A DNA stretch of 64,000 nt from Synchiropus splendidus (GCF_027744825.2 NC_071338.1:28023501-28087500), one strand, 5' to 3'. Shown: positions 1-19,857, numbered from the stretch's first letter. Notes: generated from the sequence alone by a model not told the origin. Made by a program: numbers and translations.

Positions 1-40
1 ATTTGCTGATTCTCCCCGCTGCCTTTGTTATGTCCCATTT

Positions 41-404
41 TTAAAAGTCATACTGGGATACAAACATGGTGACTTTGGTGATGTAACGGCCCAGCTGGAC
101 TCTTCTCTCCAGCTCACTCATCTCCACCTCTGCCTCCAGAGTTGCCGGGCCCTGAACTGGGCTCATCAGCATCAGTTGCCCAGTCAGACGATCTGAACGC
201 TGAACTGTGAAGTGCCGCCGAGCTTGCCTCCCACCCAGCATCGTGAAGCGAAGCGTGTCACCCACTGGACGCAGAGCAGAGACTCGGAACATGACACGAG
301 GAGCTGACAGGTTGGAGACAACGGCAAGGTAATGATAGGAGAAGGAGTTGGGGGCTTGTGTACAAGCCCTGTTATCCACGGGACATGGGTTTCGTTCGCA
401 GCGC
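41..404 (-). CDS. fbln7: fbln7 exon 8: fibulin C-terminal domain and stop
   Basis: Residues 328-447, starting RCERNPCP and ending VTMFVSQYDF then TAA at 43-41. This is the fibulin-type module shared by the family and carries QRSDRLTG and a late MSELERR segment. One N-glycosylation sequon (NLS) is visible. The acceptor is preceded by a clear pyrimidine tract. Confidence 0.95.
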
Positions 405-3400
405 CTGGGAAAGGAAACAAACACTCAGCGAATCCTAAAATGTTTAACAATAAGGATGATGCTTACATTGGTGATGTTTTGACATATGTTGCATGTGGGA
501 TTTTGGGGCACTCGACTCGGACACACTGGAAACCCCCGTATGTGTTAATGCACATCTGGTCTTTTGTGCAGTTGTTTTGTCTGCTGGCACATTCATCAAT
601 ATCTGGTGAAAAGAAAATATTCATTTTATTAAAAAAGCATTATTGGCCACTCTGGTGTTGATCTTCCTTATAGTTACTGTTTGAACAGATACAAAATGTG
701 TGATTATTTTGCGATTAATCATGAACTGTAATTAATTGAGATGAGATTGAGAAAAAATCTATTGATAGCTCTAGGAAATTAACAATTTTAAAAATAAACT
801 AAAACATACAAGTGAGTGCAATGCCATGAAGGTTGATGTCCTTTTGATTCATCCAAAATCTGTTTGCATTTTTTGAGGGGGCACTTGGAAAAAGAATCAC
901 TTTCTAATATATTAAATAATTATTAATTAGTCATAGTAGCAGTCGGAGATGTTTTAAATGGATTGCACATTAAGTGAAATAACAAAAAATATACGTCATA
1001 AAACGGCATAAACACAATCAATATTAAGAGGGGAACCCCACCTTTGCAACTGCGACCATCACGTGTTGCGTTATACCCAACAGGGCAGGTGCAGCGATAT
1101 CCTCCGGGGGTGTTCACACAAGAGTGTAAACAAAGTCTTCCAGCCTGTCCGTTATGGAAAAGCTCGCATTCATCAATATCTGTGATGAACAATATAATTT
1201 TTGTTATTTAAGTTACATGTACATTTGCATAGTGGCGGCTCGCTTCTCTCTTCGTACCCGTGCAAGTGTAGCTGTCCCGCCCAGAGATGGTGTAACCAGG
1301 CTCGCAGGTGCAGTGGGTGGTCCCCTGAGTTATAGTACAGCGTGACGGACGGGTAAAAGGACCAGAAGTGTCAGCTGGCATTGATGCAGCAGCAGTGGCA
1401 GCAGGAGAGGCGGCGGCTGAAGTGTTCATCACGGTGACAAAGACTGAACAAGGAGCATGAAGACAGATGAGCAGTCATCAGAACTACAGCATCCAAAACC
1501 ATATTCATCCAACATCCTTTCAGTAGTTTTAAAAACAGTAATAGAGGTTTAGCAACTCCAATCATCATTGCTTAGTCATCCACACAAAGCCCAAAATAGA
1601 GCCACTACTTCTTAACATAGAACGGAGAGACTTCAGTTTCTCCAGTGGTAAAGTGGAATTTTTTACATTCTTTAAATTAATTCACAGAAATGTAAAATGT
1701 TTAAAGAGCAGAAATGTACATATTTAAAGGTAACACGGTAAATGTAGTGAGAAGTTAATACTGGGCTCTCTTGCAGGCTCATTGGGGACTCAAACTCTCT
1801 TACAAATTTGAGTGAACGTGAGGTTTTGGCATAAATTGGCAATATGACAAATGTGTCCTTTGGCTTCCAACCAAATTGCAGCATGTTTAAGTTGGCTCAT
1901 ATGTGACTGAATTTAAACGTACAGAAATGAATCTGTTCTCTGGATGAATATTCTCAAACAGACCATGTACATGACTGGTACTTACAATTTGGAACAGGGC
2001 TCTGACATGTGACTCCAGCCCACCCTTTGGCACATGTGCATGAAAACTGGTTGACCTCGTCTGAACATGTCCCTCCATTCAGGCATGGTGATGACGCACA
2101 CTCATTAATCTCTGCAGGAGGAGAAGAGAGGCGCTTTCAGTTCATGGTGCATAAGTACAGAGATTCACCTCAGTGTAAACTCTAAGCAAATGCAAATGCT
2201 TGAAATGAAAGAGTTGTTTGGTGATGAAGGATGGAGATGAAGGAAGGCTGTCATGTACCTCGACATGTCGGCTGCTGGCCGCTCCATGTCAGGCTCTCCT
2301 GACAAACTCTGCTCTCTGACCCCACCAGTTCATATCCAGGATCGCAGACAAAATGAACCTCATGTCCAGGGCTGTGAGACCTGCCCAGTCTCCTCCCGTT
2401 AACCGGAGCGTCCAGTTTGGCGCAGGTACCTATGGAATGTTACTGTGAATACATTTTTGCCTTGTTTGTTTGTCAAACACTTATACAGCTTACTGTTGAT
2501 TGTTTTTGAGGAATGTTTTCCGGTGCTGCTCTGTAGAAGGTTTAGTTTCTTCCTCAGGTTGCGTAGACTCTGAAGATACGAGGTTTCATGAGCGGACAGA
2601 AGCTTCTGGACCTGTTTCAGGGAGCCTTGTATTTCATTTCTACTGGGACAGTCCTGGAACAGAGAAGATTTAATTAGACAAAGATCTTCAAAACATTTCA
2701 CCAATGGAAACAAAATCTAGTGCTGAGTGAAAGCTTAACTCTAATGATAACAAATAATGTTTTTATTTATTTATTTATTTATTATCTCAGTGATATAACA
2801 TGACAATAAAACAATTATCATCAGTCAAGCTATTTATTAAGACCATTAATGAAGTGGTTTACGGCAGAGGAACATGAATCCATCTACCATTCTTCATTTC
2901 ATTCAAGGTTGGTTCATTGGGGAAGCAGCATAAGTAAAAAGGCCCAGACTGGCCACTTCAAATAGGGTCTTTCGCTGAGGAGGAGCAGCATTTGTACTTG
3001 GAGTCTCTCCAGAGAGCCTCATTATAACTGCAAGGAGGAGTCAAGACGCTCTGCAGAGCAAACTCAGCTCAGCCTGTATTTCATGAGCTACCCCAAAACG
3101 TGTTATAAATCATGTTATGAAATGTTATAAAGAGGGTAGCTGGATGGCATCTTAACAAGACCCCAGGATCTCCACAGCCCACAACTTTGCATGCAAAGAA
3201 CAACTTCTGCTACCATGGCTGGTAAACTGCTGCCTCAATAATGAGCTGACCAAACATGTACATTAGCAGCATGATAAAGACGAAGTATGACTTGAGTCCA
3301 TTGAAGAGAACAAGAGAGCGTATGTTGTAGAGATACCAGTGATATTAAGGATACACAAAGTATGTGATCTAATTACAGGGTACTCAAGCCAATCCCTGTT

Positions 3401-4956
3401 GAAACTGTGAATGTTTGTGCTTTGAAATTCTGAATATGAATAGTTGACCAAATCTGGACGTCATCGCGAAATAAGGCGTATTCACTCGTCAATGTACCTT
3501 TTTACTTGTGTGGCTTTGAGCGTGGAGAGTTTTAATCCTCATTACACAAACTTATGTAACGTCAAAATACATCATTGCAGAGAAAGGTACAAGTAATCAC
3601 TAGCTGCTTCTGATGTGGTGGATCTAAGGTTCGAGTTAATGCATCTATTTAGGTAACAACCTCCCCTCATTATTGGCTGAAATGGGGAGGTAGTGGCTGG
3701 GACTTGTTTACCACCTGAACCCCTCATTACTCCCTTTCATTCATCAGTTGGGTTCTCCCACCGCTGGCCCGTTCTCTCACACATGTTTTCTGCACAAGCA
3801 ATGGCTGTTTTCACCCCAGAGAAGTTATGTAAGAAGAGTCAATATTTATTGAAAACACCTTTCGGATTTCGGCAGCACTGAGACCTCGGTCAAAAGCAGG
3901 CTGTCTCGTGTTTATAGCTGGGGTGTCAATGGGCTCTTTCTGTGGGATCTCGTAAGAGTCTGATGTTCTGGTTCTGGCTGAAGAGCACACCACGTGTTTG
4001 AGTGACCACTGACACTCAGTTTAACAAGAAGACCAGCAGCTTCGGCGTCACACATGATTAGCTTTGGAGCGACATATTTACATGACTGTATTCATAAAGC
4101 GTATTCCCTGCAGTTAAAACCAGGACAAGACATATGTAAACTTCTACAGATTACACTTCAACGAAGCCCACTGCTGCCAAACAAGAAATCTGCTAAGATG
4201 TTGTCATTCTAACAGTTATTTTCTCATGTACCTAACTTGGCCAATACTAGAAAAACAGCAGCAGTTACACATAACCATCATTAGATTCATGACACTAAAG
4301 TGAGAAGAGAGGAGAACTCCCCAAAAAGACAAGATTACATTAACAAATCATACCTGTCTATAACAACCCCCAACAAAGATGACCTATGATGGCCTATGTT
4401 GTATCGTGGTGACCAGTCAATTTGATCAATTTAGTTAAAGTACACAATAATTTCAGCATGATCATAGTATCCAAACATTACGTTTATTAAACAGCCATGC
4501 ACTCTAAAATAGAATATTCCTGAAGTTTTAATATACAAAAGATTTCAAGCATTATATTTCTAAACTATCATTAACTATAACAGCAAATTAATGATCCACT
4601 GTAACCCATCTGATTTAAATAGACCTCATCTCATTTAATTCCATCATTGTTGCTTTATTTTATGTAGCCCGAGTTTTGCTTTAGAGAAACATTTTCCCTG
4701 AATATTTTACTCTAAATGAATCTACTACATATATACAGCATAAAACAAACATCTTAAACATTGTAATAGTGCGAATAAACAATGTATTGTAACCAAATCC
4801 AACAGAAATGATAAAAAACCCACAAAATTTGCTGAAATAATATGGTGTTTTTGTTCAATAATAACCTAGGAAATGTCGCACAGTGCGACTCACCTGTTCA
4901 GCGGAAGGATGTATCACACACAAACCCACCAAAGTGATGAAAGCAGATACCAGCAT
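41..4956 (-). CDS. fbln7: Fibulin-7, complete eight-exon gene
   Basis: Secreted extracellular-matrix glycoprotein of the fibulin family; the mammalian orthologue mediates cell adhesion in tooth, cartilage and placenta (family knowledge). Coding exons in transcription order: 4956-4894, 2653-2494, 2429-2259, 2111-1986, 1443-1258, 1179-1042, 602-467, 404-41. Every junction is GT/AG with matching phase, giving 447 aa against about 439 in human. Domain order: signal peptide (1-21), coiled coil (22-74), sushi (75-131), EGF (132-173), Ala/Ser/Thr-rich linker (about 174-205), partial EGF (about 208-235), calcium-binding EGF (236-281), atypical EGF (282-327) and fibulin C-terminal domain (328-447, ending SQYDF). 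The coiled coil plus sushi combination is specific to fibulin-7 among fibulins. Only 40 bases of 3' UTR lie in the window, so the poly(A) signal is outside. It is head-to-head with clec18. Confidence 0.95.
467..602 (-). CDS. fbln7: fbln7 exon 7: atypical cbEGF leading into the C-terminal domain
   Basis: Residues 282-327. It begins D-IDEC and continues through CINTYGGFQCV to KTSP. The exon is phase 1 in and phase 2 out, with a GTAAGC donor. It is needed to connect exon 6 (phase 1) to exon 8 (phase 2 acceptor); without it the frame is lost. The human protein has the corresponding module at the same place. Confidence 0.92.
1042..1179 (-). CDS. fbln7: fbln7 exon 6: calcium-binding EGF
   Basis: Residues 236-281. 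It begins D-IDEC, the N-terminal calcium ligand signature, and contains CVNTPGGYRCTCPVGY, the hydroxylation-type and aromatic motif of cbEGF modules. Phase 1-1. The donor GTGGGG is weaker than consensus but joins in frame to exon 7. Confidence 0.93.
1258..1443 (-). CDS. fbln7: fbln7 exon 5: Ala/Ser/Thr linker and partial EGF
   Basis: Residues 174-235. The first half is a low-complexity Ala/Ser/Thr/Pro stretch that could be O-glycosylated. The second half carries only the C-terminal part of an EGF fold (CTITQGTTHCTCEPGY ... YTC). Human fibulin-7 has the same half-module here, so this is not a local defect. The donor is GTACGA, phase 1. Confidence 0.88.
1986..2111 (-). CDS. fbln7: fbln7 exon 4: EGF-like module 1
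   Basis: Residues 132-173, starting EINEC. The six cysteines at about 136, 141, 147, 156, 158 and 167 have canonical EGF spacing, with CLNGGTC between the second and third. The phase is 1-1 with a strong GTAAGT donor. The exon is too short to stand out as an open frame and was found by splice sites and homology. Confidence 0.92.
2259..2429 (-). CDS. fbln7: fbln7 exon 3: sushi (CCP) domain
   Basis: Residues 75-131 form one sushi module in a single phase 1-1 exon, the usual CCP arrangement. The four cysteines are at about 77, 103, 117 and 130. The conserved Trp is at about 122 (LTWSG), and FVCDPGYELVG is the typical central strand. The donor is GTACAT. Confidence 0.93.
2494..2653 (-). CDS. fbln7: fbln7 exon 2: N-terminal coiled coil
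   Basis: Residues 22-74. The acceptor follows a polypyrimidine stretch and the donor is GTAAGC, phase 1. The peptide is rich in Leu, Lys, Gln and Arg with heptad-like spacing (for example LKQVQKLLSAHETSYLQSL), matching the oligomerising N-terminal helix of fibulin-7. It is followed by an intron of 64 bp. Confidence 0.92.
2654..4893 (-). other. fbln7: fbln7 intron 1
   Basis: The longest intron of the gene (2.24 kb), AT-rich, with a short (TTTA)n run near 2760-2784. I see no coding exon or complete mobile element in it. Short open frames near 3263-3451 and 3693-3993 have no domain-like content. Confidence 0.8.
2757..2785. repeat. (TTTA)n microsatellite
   Basis: About six TTTA/ATTT units in fbln7 intron 1, seen directly. 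Confidence 0.9.
4894..4956 (-). CDS. fbln7: fbln7 exon 1: start codon and signal peptide
   Basis: Encodes MLVSAFITLVGLCVIHPSAE followed by Q. It has a short hydrophobic core and a small-residue cleavage region before the mature start DCPSRN. The donor is a strong GTGAGT, phase 0, matching the phase-0 acceptor at 2653. The ATG is the only one that puts a signal peptide in frame with the coiled-coil exon. Confidence 0.9.
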
Positions 4957-5182
4957 TTTGCCAGCAATTCAGTGGTGAGTCTTGGTTAAAAACAAAAAGA
5001 TGTTAACTTCAAGTGGACTGTCCACAGAGTGAGTCGGGACTGCAGGTCAGTGAAGGAACGTGCTGGGCAGTGGAAAAGTTGCTGCAGTGTAATGCTGGGT
5101 CTGCTCCTGAGGAGCCAATCAGTGAGTGAGACTGCAGGTGAGTTGTGACCACATGATGGACCCTCAAATACATTTAGAGCTC

Positions 5183-5192
5183 ACTATATAGT
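5183..5192 (-). promoter_or_regulatory. TATA-like box, fbln7 side
   Basis: ACTATATAGT is palindromic and reads TATATAG on the minus strand, about 230 bp upstream of the fbln7 ATG. The position suits a TATA box with a roughly 200-nt 5' UTR. This is inference from motif and spacing only. Confidence 0.35.
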
Positions 5193-5466
5193 TTCACAGC
5201 AGGCTGCTTGAAGTTATGGTGTGTGGTTTGGGGTTTTACATGTGTTGAAGTGAATGAAAACATAAGGTTGTGCCCACATGGAATTATTACACATGTTAAG
5301 ATTAACAGGATCAGTAGGGGTACACACAAATCAAACGCGTTTTAACATGAATTTTCTGTGACACAAGGAAGGATGAAATACGGAGACACAGTATATGAAA
5401 ATTAAACTTGTATTGTTTACAAGAAAACAAAACAAAATTGAATTCTTGACATTTTTCATACTCTTC

Positions 5467-5519
5467 ATCTCTGTCTCTCTCTCTCTCTCTCTCTCTCACT
5501 CTCTCTCTCTCTCTCTCTC

Positions 5520-5599
<80 letters not shown>
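5467..5599. repeat. (CT)n-(TA)n compound microsatellite
   Basis: About 87 bases of CT repeat with two CACT interruptions, running directly into about 45 bases of TA repeat. Protein-like frames across it (Ser/Leu or Arg/Glu repeats) are artefacts of the repeat. Confidence 0.97.
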
Positions 5600-5601
<2 letters not shown>

Positions 5602-5948
5602 TTTTTAGCATAAATAAACATCCCTGCCATTGACAAGGATTCAGAGAAAGATGAACCTTTTGGGTGTGACTAAATCTCAGTTTGCTGGTGAATCTGTGAC
5701 TCAGTTTGAGGTCAGACAGTCCCCACTGACACAACATAAACAATGTGATCAGGGATAATGGAGTCTGGCAATGAGTCTACACTTTCATACCCCGCTGGCA
5801 GTTGTCACCGATGCTGTGCGAAGCTTTAGAATTTTTTACTTTTAAATTGACTGCCCTGTATCTTTTCTCTTGTTTTGATTTCATTTATTTTTTTTTAAAC
5901 TTGAAAAGTGAAAAGTCAATTTATAAACTAAGACCTAATGTGTGTTGA

Positions 5949-5956
5949 TGACGTCA
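5949..5956. promoter_or_regulatory. Palindromic CRE (TGACGTCA), clec18 side
   Basis: A perfect eight-base cAMP response element within a CpG-containing stretch, 104 bp upstream of the clec18 ATG. CREB/ATF factors bind this site (established). Its use here is inferred from position. Confidence 0.5.
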
Positions 5957-6059
5957 CGCGTTAGCCGCGGTGCCACAGGCAACGCAGGGATGGTGCAGGG
6001 GAGGAGAGACGGGATGTGAGTTTGTGGGGCTGTTAGTGGGTGAATTGGACCATTGAGAC

Positions 6060-13374
<7,315 letters not shown>

Positions 13375-13458
13375 CAAGATTAGAACGGTTTCACACACAT
13401 ATTTTGTGCAGAAGTCAATTTAGCTCTGTCACATGTTGGGATTTTCTGTCAAGTCGTT

Positions 13459-13464
13459 ATTAAA
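13459..13464 (+). terminator. Possible clec18 poly(A) signal (ATTAAA)
   Basis: ATTAAA, the common variant hexamer, lies 85 bases after the clec18 stop. No AATAAA is visible nearby. Inference from position. Confidence 0.35.
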
Positions 13465-16107
13465 TAATGACTTTGTTTCTTGAAGTCTTTGTCTGAAATT
13501 ATTTTCCTTCATTCTTTCTTTGATCTTCTTTCCTATGGTTCTGAAAACTTTTGACAACTTTGGCCTCACTGTGTCCGAGACATGCTGATTAATTTCAGAA
13601 TCTGTCAGTCATATATGAAATCTTTATTGTTATGATGATACAGGAATCCATTCCTACATCCGAGGTGCAGGCTTTCCTTTCTATAGAAACCTCCTCTCTG
13701 GTCCGTCTCTCTTCTTCCCTGTGAAGTGTTACAACCTCGAGCCAATTTTTCACACTGCTTTGTCTTGGTGTCTGGTCACTCTAGAATCAAACAGATCACA
13801 ACAAGTTTAAGTTTATTTTTCTAGCACATTTGCACACTGGGTTGCTGAGCAAAGTCCTTTATGTTAATATTAAACACTGGTTGAAACACAATGATAAAAC
13901 CTGACACTAGTATTTTGAATACAAATTATTGAATTTATTTATTTATCTTCAAACGTGAACAAACCTACCTGATCATGGTTGGACCTGATTTTAAGTGAAA
14001 TTGTCAAAGTTAAGTTACATATTGAAGATAGATACCCTACATATTAATATGTAAATGAGAGACCAAGAAGGGCATGTACTATACTAACAGGTACAACAGT
14101 GTTGCAGTTCGTGCTAAGACAAATATTATTTTGTAGTATTTTGGTTGTACATTTTCTTGATTGTCATCTTGATCAGTAGTACAATTATTCGATTTTCTGT
14201 ACAGTGGCGCCCTCATTTCCTGTATTCTGTTGTATTCTGCCATCTTTTTCCCCTCACGATGTCATGCCTCTCATAGCCACATAACTGATCTTGTTATTCT
14301 CCACATTCACGTTTCTATGGTGAGCATGTGTTCTGTGACACAGGAAACAAGGGTTAACCCAGTGAGTGCTTTAATGGCAGCTCTTTCATCCAGCATCACA
14401 GTGACCTCAGTATGGCCTTTGCGAAGTCCTCCAGGCAGGTAGACGATGTTGCTTTTAGAAGCCAGGGATGAATAAAGACTAGAGAGTAATGGGGTTGGAA
14501 CAACTTGCTGAGGTGAAAAAGTGTCAACGCACCAAAAAGGAAATGGGGACACTGTGTTTAAAACAGCTGGAGGTGCTGGAAGTTCAACATCTCCCCGCAG
14601 GAATCCTGAAGAAACAGTCTCTCAACGCAAAAACACTGCTTGCACAATCAGTTGCACTCGCACCAAACAAAGGCAAATACTTGAAATAGTGACTGACCAT
14701 CAAGATTAGAGGACTGATCATGCTATGTTCTCATAGATGTACATTCAACATAAGTGATGGGGACTTGATGACTTCACCTGCGGCTGTGTCCACATCTTAA
14801 AGTGCTGTGGATCCAATTGAAACTTGACTTAAATGCGGCGTTTAAATTGCATTACTCTCAGTTAAAAAATACTCATGGTCTTTGGGCTGCTACGCTATTA
14901 TACTGAGGTAAAAAGATATAAAATGCAACTAGAAAGATGTAAGATAAAAGGACTCCTGCAGGGCTTCCCACTATTGTGGCAAAACAGCAGCTTAACACCA
15001 TAGCCCCAAACAATTAAAGGTTTTATTGGTTTTGTCTGTACTGCTGCAAGTTGGTGGAGAGAAAGTTTGTCCGTTGTGTATTTTTTGTTGGTCCTGCTCT
15101 TCGTAGGTTTAATTCAATCACTCTGTTTGCTCTCTACCGGGTGGTGAATTGATACAAGTTAATGTTTTCATATTTCTAAGGTACAGCTGCACATAATGCC
15201 CTGAGCAAATTTTGAGCTTTTACGGGTGGAAAACTTGAGAAGTTATCCATATCTGTGGGCCTTTGAAGCCGAGTCTAATCACATCCATGCATCGGCGATA
15301 GTGAAAGTGAAAGATGGGAAGCAGTTATGTGACTGCAGCTGCACTTGAACGCCCCATGTCTCCGACTGCCATCTTGCTGTGTGCCATGTCACGCTGAGCG
15401 GCATGAACTGTGTGAGATGTGTGTGAACGCTGGAATAAAGTGGCTATAAGCATACACTTAGAAGAGGATTTGCATCACAGTTGGTGTCTACACTGGCAAA
15501 TGTGTTTGTATGCGTGTTTGGGGATCCACTTTCGCATTCTGTGATAAATATTAACAACATTTGGCTCTAACACAACCGCACATGTGGAGTTAAGAAGTAA
15601 AAAATAGAGGAAAAAAATAGTTGGACTGGGGAAGGTAGAGCCGATAAAAGCAACAGGAGGTCGTGGCGTGGGTGGGGAGGTGAAATGTTGCAATGCTTTT
15701 TAAAATGTACAGGCGTTTAGACATAAGATTAATTGACAGATAAATACTGAGGTTAGAACTGTCTGGGGTGAAGGTGTTAAATAGCAGGATGCACTGATGG
15801 ATGGTGTAGAAAAGGAATAGAGACGTAAACGGAATTAACAAATCAAAAAGGATAGCAGCTGCAAAATGAGAATGTATTTAAAAACCAAAACAGATATTCA
15901 TTCGACATTTATGCCTCTATATTCTGAGTTCTCATTCTGTTATCTGTGTGATTGTTTTTCATGCCAACCTCAGGAATTACCCATTGTATTAATGACTTCC
16001 CTCTCTTATGACTCCAATAGTGACTGCCATCTCCAGACAGAAACTTTGTGGAGAACTTTGGAGATAATGTTAGGGAGGCTGGACCTGGATGGTCTGAATA
16101 CATGAGA

Positions 16108-16325
16108 GGTTCACATGGTAGAGTGGCTGACCTGTGATTGAGAGGTTTCAGGTTTGATCTTAGCTTCTCCTAGTTTCTGTCGCTGTGTCCCTGAGCAAGG
16201 CATCTGATTTGCTCCTTCAGTTCAGATGGCATGCAGCCTACTGCCATTAGTGTGAAGCACTTTGGTTGCTGAATATAATAATATAATAAGCATGGAAACC
16301 GCAATATAAGTAAAACCATTTAGCA
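16108..16325 (+). mobile_element. tRNA-derived SINE
   Basis: A box-A-like TGGTAGAGTGG, then box-B-like GGTTTGATCT about 40 bp on. The body CTGTGTCCCTGAGCAAGGCA, a distal GTGTGAAGCACTTTGG and an end CAATATAAGTAAAACCATTT match the layout of widespread teleost SINEs (family memory). It is moderately decayed, with a deletion in the middle relative to the type I recall. Confidence 0.7.
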
Positions 16326-19300
16326 CATGTGGTAAATAATGTTATGAAGAGGATAGGTGAGGCTGAGGAGGATGGACATCTTACCGAAGAGGTTGGTTAT
16401 TTAAAATAGTTGGTGAAAATCAAAAGAAGAAGCAAACTGTTTCACTTTAACTAAAATCGGTTACTTTGGTGCAATTTAAAAGTGGCACTGGATGATCTCC
16501 TAGACACTGACCTATCTGATGTTTGTTGTTGCATTTTTCTATGCTCACTGACAGCAGTGTTCTTCCTTACAGTGGTGTGAAGATACTTTTTATTCGTGTT
16601 TCTGTATTAAATCTTCTGATCACTTTTCAAGTGTTACGACATTCTGTCATAGTTATTGTCACACAGTCAGCTTCTTGCAACAGGATTGGTGACTCTAGCT
16701 TGACATCAAGTGAACAAAACACAGCTGAGGGTCCTTTACCTTGGAAGTTATCGGCATTTAGATGAGAAATCTCTTCTCTTATAAATCGAGTAAAAAAGGT
16801 AAAATTTGAGTGTTCAGTGTCATTCACAGCTCCCTAGATGTAGTCTTCCGTCAGCATGTTTATCTCCTGTTCATGGAGAGTTTTCTTTCTTCACTCGGAC
16901 AATCCTTCAAACACATTTGGTCTTTTATCTCAACCTCCATCATTCTCCCCATTTTTTCAATACAGCTTCTCACAAAAAGGGTGGTTTCTCATCAGAACCT
17001 TTGTCGACAAGATTCTCTTTTGCTTCATATTTTCTGGAAACTATTCAAAATAATTTGGGCTGCTGTACAGGAAAGCTATTGTGTTTTTTTACATTCATAT
17101 TTTTGTGGCAAACTGTGGATCCAGGACTCAAATTAAATATTTCTGCTGATGTTTGTACCTTTGGTTGCCTCTTTACATGGAGTGAGGCTCTTCAGTTCAT
17201 CTGTGTGAGTGAACCTTCGTCCGGGACACACAGCTGACTTCCTTAGCTCTCATGGTGCCCTCTGATAAGCTGGTGCAGCAGAGGGTCTTTAGAATGGCAC
17301 CAGTGGCAGTGGAATTAGCTTCCATTGTCATGATAATGACAATGATACTCTCCCCCGTCCAAGTCAGACCAACCATTGTATGGAAACAGGAATGCAATTT
17401 CTCCTGCAGCAGCGACAGACAATCCTCCACCAGAGTGAAAGGTCCCTAAATGACTCTCCATTCAGGCGAGGCTGAAGGGCCTGGAGCCAATTAAAGTGGG
17501 AGCCACAGAATGCTGCCGTCCCAGAGATCTGAAGCTGTCACTAAGCATGCACCTTACGTGATGGCAAGACTCACAAATGCAGTCATATTTTAATGCACAA
17601 ACCCATAGAAGTGAAATGCACTTAACCTTGTTTTTTTGTCACATATTAGGACAGCGGTCAGAAAAGTAAGGCAAGCATTGTGGACAATACTGAAAGATTA
17701 ACCTGAAGCCTGTCATGATAGAGCGAAGATGACCATTAAGGCCATCATGGTGGTAGTTGCATAGTATTTGATGCTTCAATAGTGTGGTGGTCAACTCTGT
17801 GTGCTCATCGCAGTGTCAGGTCAAGGAAATTACTAAGTCATGTGTGAGTTTCAATGAATTCGACCTCATTTTTTGACGGCCATATAATAAATCTAGATTA
17901 TTTTCTGAACCTACTTGAGCAACCAACTGTTGGTTCTCGTTTTTGAAGCCCACATTCTAGTCCAACCAAAAAATCTTGTCTGTTTTAAGGCGAGTAAGCT
18001 GGTAGAACAACAAAAGTCTGCTGCAAAAGCGCTGAGACAGTGCACACCTCACCGAAGAAGCTCATTTCACGTGACTTAATGACTCAAAACGAAGAACAAA
18101 ACCAATATAACTATTAATGTAATCCCCTACTCTTGGCAAAAACAAAGTTCCTCATGGAGATTCAAATTTGCATGTGGAAGTGCAATGTCTTACCACCACC
18201 ATACCTCCTGCGAGTTAGGTTACTAGCCTCCCTGAGGTTTCAAAGCTGTAGTGATCGCATGTTCCAGACTGAACAACACAGTTTGTCCTGATGGTGACAT
18301 GAGAAATGAGACATAATTATGACAATGAACCTGTTCTTTTTTAAGTTTAAGTTTTGCTCCTACCAATGACTCTGGATGACGTTTAATGCTCTGCAGGTGG
18401 GTGTAATGGCAAGTAATACAAAAACAATGCTCCGCACACATACATGCACTCAAGACACAAAATAGAGGGACAATTACAGAGCGCTCAAGAGGAAGAAACT
18501 AGTGGGATTAGACAGGTGCAGAAAGATCCGGAACAACTTGTCTGAGTTTAAAATCAATGTGCTAAACTCAATTGAGAGAAAACTGGAAACATAGTCAGAG
18601 TAGCAGTCCAAACAAAATGTGAATTTATTCAGCAGTCTGTAACTGGAAGTGGGAGTTGTGATATGCCTGAGAACAGAAGAGAAACTTGATTGTATTCTTC
18701 TATGTGGCTTTTCAGCTGTCAGTGAATTCTGTTCCGTCTACAACAAGTGTTTTGAATATCATGATGTCTCTGCTTTCTAGAGAGCAGACTATTGAATGGC
18801 AAAGCTTGAACACTGAGTTTCACGGGTCAACAATTGCAACTACCCTAGTGAGTATTACAATTGTTTCCAGCTTCAAGTATGGAAAATATTTCCTATTTGT
18901 GTCTTGCTGAATACACAATTTCATTCATTCACATATTTGCTGATCATATTAGCAAAACACAAAGCAAATCTCATCCAAATGCTGTGGATTAAGATGATGT
19001 TTTTAACTCCCAAAAGCTGAAATCAGTTGCATGCACAATTTGAAGTCAGGACAGAAGCTCGTGAAATAACAGGTCTCATCAGATCTCACAGTTATGAGGC
19101 CCTTGTGTGTTTAAGTGTTGTGTTTTCTGTATTGAAGGCAGCAATCAGTCTCCAATTATTGCTCCTTACATCTCGTAGAGTGTCTCCAGCTGCACTCCAG
19201 GATCAGATGATGCGTAAGGAGGAGATGTGTACATTTAGGACGCGCTCACTGAATTACAGGGTGATTTCTAATCATCTGAACCAATCCGTGGAGAAGCTCA

Positions 19301-19857
19301 TCAAATATTCAGTACATGTTTCACCTGCTTGTGTTGGGGGGTTTATTGGATGCTGGGTGGTGTTTCATCTGCGTGTAGCCGCTTGTGACGGATGTTTTGC
19401 TTTTGACGGTGTGCTCAAAGCAAATAGGAGTCCATTCTACACTGTACTTTAGAGAGTTCAAGCATGGAAGTCTGATAAGAAACCTTTTGTCCGCATTCTT
19501 AAATTGACATTCACAAAAATGACCATACAAAGAAAACCTCAACACTTATTAAAGTTTGAGATCCTTAAAACAATTCCGTTTTCCCGTCAAACAAATGTGG
19601 TTGGAAAGCGAAGTGATTATTCCATTACGGCATTATTTTTCAGCCCTTTATCTACATGCTACGTTCCCTCTTTTTCATTTCGCCTTTTCTCTGCAGTCGG
19701 TATTGAGCGACCCACAGCATTTGGATGCAAGATGAACTTTGATAAGATTTAATGAGAACACAGCATTGTGCGGGGGGAAGAATGGCTTGGGCTGCAGTCA
19801 AGAGCCTCCTCACCAGGAAATGGACCGTAAAAGAGCCTCAGTTAGTCACCCTGAATC

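Larger units (their letters stand above)
4957..6059. promoter_or_regulatory. Head-to-head intergenic region of fbln7 and clec18
   Basis: The start codons of the two divergent genes are 1,103 bp apart, so this interval must hold both proximal promoters unless either gene has an unseen upstream 5' UTR exon. It contains a TATA-like palindrome at 5183-5192, a CCAAT at 5115-5119, the (CT)n-(TA)n microsatellite in the middle, and a CRE at 5949-5956. The clec18 side is GC-richer (5950-6010), as expected for a promoter. Confidence 0.7.

Noticed and set aside
5311..5743. Arg/Glu and Ser/Leu repeat proteins
   Set aside because: Translations of the (CT)n-(TA)n microsatellite in the intergenic region.
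18686..18910. Peptide segment FKYGKYFLFVS reminiscent of an RRM strand
   Set aside because: Only a few matching residues, none of the surrounding RRM pattern and no FIGNL-type motif.
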